In this document: piece after piece, positions 58,490 to 64,000 of the stretch | Layout of the letters: the number at the start of each line of letters is the position of its first letter | How positions within the stretch are numbered: the first letter of the stretch is position 1 | Position numbers and translations under genes: made by a program | The notes under the pieces: generated by a model | Database searches by the model: none | What the model was told of the DNA's origin: nothing | What the model saw: only the letters and a program-made list of their open reading frames with translations | NCBI GenBank assembly: GCA_012932295.1 | Contig: JAAONU010000009.1 | Location: 9,775,535 to 9,839,534 of the forward strand | Source of the DNA: Cyclina sinensis | Taxonomy: Eukaryota > Mollusca > Bivalvia > Venerida > Veneridae | Direction of reading: 5' to 3' | DNA: 64,000 nucleotides

Positions 58490-58930
58490 CTTCAAAGAAG
58501 AGGGTTTGTATTGTTTTGCATATGTCGGTCGGTAAGTCGGTTGATCAGGTAGACCACATCGTTTCCAAAACATAACTTGAGACACATTTGCAAAGAGACT
58601 TGAGATTCTTTAGTATGGTTGGGCATGGTAAGTAATTGAAACTTATTGTTTTTGGCCAAAAGGATCAAAGCCCAAGTTAATAGGTCCGCACCTTGAATAG
58701 GGTTTCCGATCAAAAACTCAAGAACAGCTGTTCTCAGAACTTTCATCACTTAACACGATGGTTTGGAATAATGAGTAGATAAATACTTTTTATTATTATT
58801 ATTATTATAAAGGTCAAAGGTCAATCTCACAGGAGTCGATGCTTAATCAATACCTCTAAAATAACTGCTTTATTGACCTTCAATATCTCCACAGGATGAC
58901 TGGGCATGTATTGATAAATTCTATTGATTT
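58490..58930. repeat. Dispersed repeat with a TTA microsatellite
   Basis: The phrases 'atgtcggtcggtaagtcggt', 'cataacttgagacac' and 'aggtcaaaggtcaatctcac' identify a dispersed bivalve-type repeat. A (TTA)7 run lies at 58789-58810. The minus open frame 58492-58749 falls within the repeat and is not considered coding. Confidence 0.5.
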
Positions 58931-58977
58931 TGTCCTCACTTTATCAAATGTCAAGTTTACAGGGGCTTGTACTGTTT

Positions 58978-59148
58978 AGTTAGGCCGTTACTGTTTGTCG
59001 CTAGGTCGCCAGGCTGTTATAGTTAGGCCGTTACGGTATGACGCTAGGTCACCAGGCTGTTACAGTTAGGCCATTACGGTATACCGCTAGGTCGCCAGGT
59101 TGTTATAGTTACGCCATTACGGTATGGCCGCTTGGTTGCCTGGCTAGC
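58978..59148. repeat. 43-bp tandem repeat, ~4 copies
   Basis: Units of 'gttaggccgttacggtatga' plus 'cgctaggtcgccaggctgtta' and two more bases, diverging toward the right edge. Confidence 0.85.
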
Positions 59149-59361
59149 AAGCCGCAAACTTCACGAACATCAACATCAGCATCATTTGTGTATTTGTCTT
59201 CATTATCATATCATATTTGCAGGTAACAACAACTTCGTCTCCTTCATGATCAACAAAAACACTTTATTAGTTTCTGAAACAAAATATAAACGTGTCATGG
59301 TAATGCCAGTTCAGAAATACAGATAAAATATTTTCTTCTCAGTGATAACATCAATGCCTTC

Positions 59362-59391
<30 letters not shown>
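59362..59391. repeat. (AAT)10 microsatellite
   Basis: Ten uninterrupted AAT units. Confidence 0.95.
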
Positions 59392-59392
<1 letters not shown>

Positions 59393-60193
59393 GTAAACCG
59401 ATAATGATATTAATCACGATGAGTGTGAAGAAACTGTCCATTAGGACCATGGTTATGTTACAGAAAAAAGATCTTGATTATATACAATGTTTGCATTATA
59501 TTGTTCTGTATTATAAGTCAAATGTGATCGGACTGAGAATCATTGCAGTGAGAGGTCTTTAGTGTTTATTGATCTTCAGCAGAAATGTTTAACTCTAAAA
59601 TCCTTTTTTCAGTCTTGATCTAGAGACAAAAACTGATATTCAACCAAATTTTCAGAAATACGGGTTCAAAATGTGTTTTCCAAATACCCTATGACAGGTG
59701 ACCCAGAATATGACGCTACATGCTCAAGTTTGTGACCTCCTGATCGGAAAAGAAGACTTCTGCGAAGGAATTTGGACTTGGTCAAAAGTTTTGCCTCTAG
59801 TGTTCACAATGTTTTCCTTTTAATCATGACTTACTTTTTTCTTTATATCAACTTGTTCGGCGTTCAAGGCACTCATTCCGATCAATTTTGATAAAAAGTG
59901 AATTTAGACTGGGGATTAAAATGCGGGTTCCAGGTTGTGCTTATCGTTGAAAAGGCCAGTCACAATCCTTATCATAATCAGTTTGTTCTCATGATCTAAA
60001 ATAATCATTAATTGCTAGCTATCCTTACTATAAGAACAGTGAATCGATAAAAAGATAACTTTGGTGTTTTAAGAATAAAATTGACTTTAATCAATAGATA
60101 CAATTAAACAATGTTCCAAAGTCTTCGTCGACAATATCATTTATAAGTCTAGTTTCAGCATATTAACTCTGAATGAAATGATCTTAGAGGCAC

Positions 60194-60942
60194 TACCTTA
60201 GTACATCAGAAAGACCGTACGTCTACCTAAGTACATCAAAAGGACTGTACGTCTACCTTAGTACATCAGAAAGACTGTACGTCTACCTTAGTACATCAGA
60301 AAAACTGTACGTCTACCTTAGTACATCAGAAAGACTGTACGTCTACCTTAGTACATCAGAAAGACTGTACGTCTACCTTAGTACATCAGAAAGACTGTAC
60401 GTCTACCTTAGTACATCAGAAAGACTGTACGTCTACCTTAGTACATCAGAAGGACAGTACGTCTACCTTAGTACATCAGAAAGACTGTACGTCTACCTTA
60501 GTACATCAGAAAGACAGTATGTCTACCTAAGTACATCAAAAGGACAGTACGTCTACCTTAGTAGATTAGAAAGACAGTACATCTACCTTAGCACATCAGA
60601 AAAACAGTAGTCTACCTTTGAACATCAGAAAGACTGTATGTCTACCTTAGTATATCAGAAAGGCAGTACGTCTACCTTTGTACATCAGAAAGACAGTACG
60701 TCTACCATAGTTCATCAGAAAGACAGTATGTCTACCTTAGTACATCGGAAAGACTGTACGTCTACCTTAGTACATCAGAAAGACTGTACGTCTACCTTAG
60801 TACATCAGAAGGACAGTATGTCTATCTTAGTAGATCAGAAAGGCAGTACATCTACCTTAGCACATGAGAAAGACAGTAGTCTACCTTAGAACATCAGAAA
60901 GACAATACGTCTACCTTAGTACACCAGCGAGACAATACGTCT
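60194..60942. repeat. 30-bp tandem array, ~25 copies
   Basis: Units of 'taccttagtacatcagaaag' plus 'actgtacgtc' (30 bp). Copies 3-9 are nearly identical and those at the edges diverge. The period is divisible by three, so the array can be read as a 10-residue repeat (60638-60889, 'STLVHQKD' style). It lacks start context and flanking coding sequence and is regarded as non-coding. Confidence 0.93.
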
Positions 60943-61344
60943 TCTTAAAAAGAGTAAGCAATAAAGTACGAGTTGTAGATTCAGCTTATATTTATTTTAT
61001 TACTAAAATAATAATCAGTAGATGAAAGGTCAAGGTCGCTTATCGAGCTAAGACGTCTTTTTAAATCAGTGGAAAAATATCAGTCTAAAAAGAGATAAAT
61101 TGGATTAAATGCTGAAAATTTATGATGGAATACTAGGGAATCTCACGAGGAACATGTTTCTTTAAACAATTTAGCGTTTTGAAGCTGGAAAAAAAACAAA
61201 AATTTCATTTGTAATGATAGACAATAGGTTGGAATGTGTGATAATCTCTACACGAATTCATAGAGCGTGACGCGGAGTGGCCATTTTGATTTTGTCGATG
61301 TGGCAGATAAGTATAAATACGAACAATTCAATAGAGTTCCCAAA

Positions 61345-62431
61345 ATGATAAAACAAAATACAAAACAGATTGTATCTAGATCAAGGTCGAAGGGAGGCAC
61401 AAAACAGGCGGATGAGTCAGGTGTTAGTGAGGCTGATAAATCCTTAGCAGACTGTTCTGTAGTAAACCCCAAAAAGCAAAATGACAAGTTAAAGCCAAGC
61501 GACAAACAGCCAACGCTTGATAAACATTTAACAGCTGGAAGTCCGATAGATTTAGCTGATATGTGGAAAAAGTTGCAGGAGAGATTAGATTTGTTAGCAT
61601 CAAAAGAGTATCTTGAGAGTAAGTTCAAAGAAATGATAAGTGAAACCCTGCTCAATGAGAAACTGAACGAACTGAAAGTTTATATAGAAGATAAAGTCAA
61701 AAAGGAGTTTGATACTGTAAATAAACAAGTTGAAGTTATGAATGATCGTGTAACTGATATGGAGACTACAGTCTTTGAACTCAGAAACAAAGTTTCTTAC
61801 CTTGTGGTTAAAGCTGACAATCTAGAGACAGAAAATGAAAAATTGAAAAAATGTAATAAGTTATTGGAAGAACAATCAGATGGTCCTATTGTATAGAATC
61901 AAGGTTTCTGAAGAAGCAAATAACAATCTAAAGCAGTACACTAGACGAAACAGTGTTCGAATTTATGGAATCGGGGATAATGTCTCAGAAACTGAAGAGG
62001 ATACATGTAAGAAGGTTCAAAAGCTTTTAAATGATAAGCTTAGAATCAAACTCTCGATGGGTGATTTTGATATTGTACACCGACTTGGGGAGTTTAGAAG
62101 GGATTGAAACCGGGTGATAATATGTAAATTTGTGCAGAGACTAGTCAAGAAGCAAGTACTGAAGGCACGTAGAGTTTTGAAAGGGTCTAACACAGTAATA
62201 CGCGAAGATCTTACAAAGGCAAACGCTAGACTACTTGAACAGGTTTCAGACCATGAGAAGGTTAAGAAAGCGTGGAGCGATGAAGGTCGCATCATAGTTT
62301 TATTGAAGAACAATAAAAAGTCCACGGTAAGGAGGCTTCAGGATCTGGACAAAGTGAATGTAGACCCACAGTTACTCGGTCCGCAATCCACAGGGACTCC
62401 AACTGCAGCAACAGAAGATACCTCACTTTAA
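61345..62431 (+). pseudogene. LINE ORF1 remnant (frameshift and stop)
   Basis: The start ATG at 61345 (MIKQNTKQIVSRSRSKGG) leads into a coiled-coil region (LADMWKKLQERLDLLASKEY, ENEKLKKCNKLLEEQSD). A frameshift between about 61880 and 61896 moves the frame to NNNLKQYTRRNSVRIYGIGD, the start of the RRM-like part (FDIVHRLG). A TGA at 62105-62107 interrupts it before VIICKFVQRLVKKQVLKARR and the C-terminal domain ending RRLQDLDKVNVDPQ at about 62375. ORF1 proteins coat LINE RNA; this one cannot be made full-length. Coding-like sequence upstream of 61345 in the same frame (to 61267) has no ATG and no family match. Confidence 0.8.
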
Positions 62432-62440
62432 GTAGTTTGA

Positions 62441-62538
62441 GGTGAATGCCACATTAAAAAACTGTATCAATTATATTTCTACTCAATGAGGTGAATGCCA
62501 CTTTAAAAAACTGTGTCAATTATATTTCTACTCAATTT
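62441..62538. repeat. 49-bp tandem duplication
   Basis: 'ggtgaatgccac.ttaaaaa' with 'ttatatttctactcaat' occurs twice, at 62441 and 62490, differing by two bases. It lies just after the LINE ORF1 stop, in the inter-ORF spacer. Confidence 0.9.
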
Positions 62539-63218
62539 TCATTTATTTATTTTTAGATAGCAGTAGTAGAATATTAACCATTTATTTGAACAATTTAGAA
62601 AACCAAAAACACATAGAAGTTAATTTCTTTATAGTGTCTCAGACATTCGTAGTATATTTTAAAGTTCTTTCTTAAAAATGATTTTTTTAGAACCTTTTAC
62701 TGATAATAAAGTATGTGTTCTACAGATATATGTTCACTGTAAACTCTGATCAAAGAGTCGGTTTTGCTATGTGTTTTTTTTTTCTTTTATGAAAGTATAC
62801 GTAGCTGTATTAAGATTTTGACTAAACCCGTTTATAGAAAACAATCTTGTCAAATAATATCACATGTAAGTTTTTATTAAATGGTTGACAGAAAGATTTT
62901 ATTGAGATTTACAAGAAACCGAAAAAAATTTAGTTTAAATTTAGACACATATGTAATATTATACAGTTATTAGTCATTTTGAAGATTTTTGGTTTCTCCA
63001 ACTTCATGCGCTAGGCTCACTGAAGCTGGACATAAGTTTTCTAGTAAAAAAGCTGAGATTGGGTCTACTAGGTGGTTTGATGGAATGTTTTAGTAAAATA
63101 GTCTTTAAAAATAGGGCATGGAGGTTGAAAACTTTTAAACGGTTATACAGGTTACTTAAACATCTTCCCAAGTTTTTCTTATTGCAAACAATAGTAACGT
63201 CTTTAAATAATAACACTG

Positions 63219-64000
63219 ATGAATAAAGTTACCGTAGTTAGTATGAATGTTCAAGGACTTGGTGACAGGGCGAAAAGAAAAGATGTTATTAACTTTCTGA
63301 AGAGTAAAAAATACTCAATTTGTATGTTGCAGGATACACATTTTACAAATAAGGAAGAACAATATATACGTTCTATTTGGGGATATGAGACATATTTTTC
63401 AAATTTTTCAAGTCAATCTAGAGGGGTTAGCTACATTTATAAACAACAATTTTGACTGTAAGGTAAATAGTATAGATAAAGATGAAGAGATTAATTTGCT
63501 TATTCTTAATTGCAATATATTTGGAAAAAATATAATTCTTGTGAATATATATGGTCCAAATAGGGATAAGCCTACATTCTTTGATATTGTTTCAAACAAA
63601 ATGTCAAAGTTTGATAACTATTTGTTTATTTTAGCAGGAGATTTTAATTTAATTCTCAACCAGGATATGGACTGTTACAATTACTTGCACTTGAATAATC
63701 CAAATGCTAGAGATAAAGTATTTACCTTAATGTCTGAATTCAACCTGATGGACTGCTGGAGAGAGAACAATATTGAAAAAAGGGAATATACATGGTTTAA
63801 ACGCAATCCTATTCAAAAAGCTCGGCTAGATTTCTTTTTAATTTCAGATAACTTATATACTGATTTAGACAATTCAAAGATTTTACCCGGCTATCGTTCT
63901 GACCACTCTCTGATAATGATTTCATTAGATTTTGGAAAATTTCAAAAAGGAAGGTCATACTGGAAATTTAATAATTCTTTACTGAAAGATGAAGTATATA
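63219..64000 (+). pseudogene. LINE ORF2 endonuclease domain, frameshifted and cut by the window end
   Basis: Starts with an ATG (MNKVTVVSMNVQGLGDR), then SKKYSICMLQDTHF and SSQSRG. One extra base near 63425 throws the frame into a TGA at 63453-63455. The other frame continues from about 63427 with VNIYGPNRD, ILAGDFNLILN, RARDKV-like, KARLDFFLIS and the closing endonuclease motif GYRSDHSLIM, then SYWKFNNSLLKDE at the window edge. The domain is the same as in the ORF2 at 24857-28681, including the Asp in LQDTH, and here an ATG is present. It is inactive because of the frameshift. Confidence 0.88.

Larger units (their letters stand above)
61345..64000 (+). mobile_element. Second LINE (L1/Tx1-like), decayed, running off the window
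   Basis: An ORF1 remnant (61345-62431), a 787-bp spacer and the start of an ORF2 endonuclease (63219 to the window end) lie in the order and orientation of the LINE at 22335-29055, with the same ORF2 motifs but a clearly different ORF1 sequence. The right end, tail and target duplication lie outside the window. Disabling changes in both frames show that the copy is inactive. Confidence 0.85.

Noticed and set aside
58492..58749. 85-codon minus-strand frame
   Set aside because: Lies in a dispersed bivalve-type repeat with the usual non-coding phrases.
60638..60889. 10-residue repeat protein ('STLVHQKD' style)
   Set aside because: The frame exists only because the 30-bp unit is divisible by three; it starts and ends within the array.

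Overview
This is a eukaryotic, AT-rich, gene-poor window. It most likely comes from a bivalve mollusc, or a closely related lophotrochozoan. The evidence is one spliced innexin gene (innexins are the invertebrate gap-junction family), one spliced secreted protein with an IgGFc-binding-type domain (a family expanded in bivalves), L1/Tx1-type LINEs, and dispersed repeats of the 'gaccttgacctt' and 'tagctcacctgagc' kinds familiar from bivalve genomes. No bacterial, organellar or CRISPR features are present. The species cannot be named from the sequence.

Only two host genes are well supported, both on the minus strand, and both had to be joined across introns. (1) Positions 2172-4028: a two-exon gene for a 507-residue secreted protein (signal peptide plus IgGFc-binding-like domain). 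(2) Positions 13635-19695: a five-coding-exon innexin of 409 residues whose first coding exon lies 4.3 kb upstream of the rest. In both cases the GT-AG sites, phases and total lengths agree exactly.

Mobile elements dominate the rest. A 9.45-kb element with about 475-bp terminal inverted repeats (21046-30496) contains no transposase. It carries a later insertion of a 6.7-kb LINE (22335-29055) with a poly(A) tail, 14-bp target-site duplications and an ORF2 uninterrupted over 1274 codons. A second, decayed LINE of the same broad type runs off the right end (61345-64000). There are relics of a jockey/CR1-like LINE (31235-32655, split by an insertion with a fold-back element), another LINE (38390-39345), a mariner transposase in innexin intron 1, a retroelement C-terminal fragment inside a 42-bp satellite, a possible cysteine-peptidase fragment (6013-6372), and a 1.5-kb element with short inverted repeats (40833-42326). 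A 0.4-kb miniature LTR element (44788-45201) has two ~145-bp LTRs that each contain a tRNA-like sequence, with a primer-binding-like site and a polypurine tract between them. It is the most unusual object in the window.

Tandem arrays are numerous: 42 bp (8.5-9.8 kb), 23 bp (18.6 kb), 34 bp with a perfect CRE in each unit (36.8 kb), 25 bp (38.2 kb), 34-38 bp with a hairpin in each unit (45.5 kb), 59 bp (52.2-54.6 kb, about 41 copies), 43 bp (59 kb) and 30 bp (60.2-60.9 kb, about 25 copies). Most long open frames outside the entries below lie in such arrays or dispersed repeats and are not genes. All identities and copy numbers are by eye; no alignment or database search was run.
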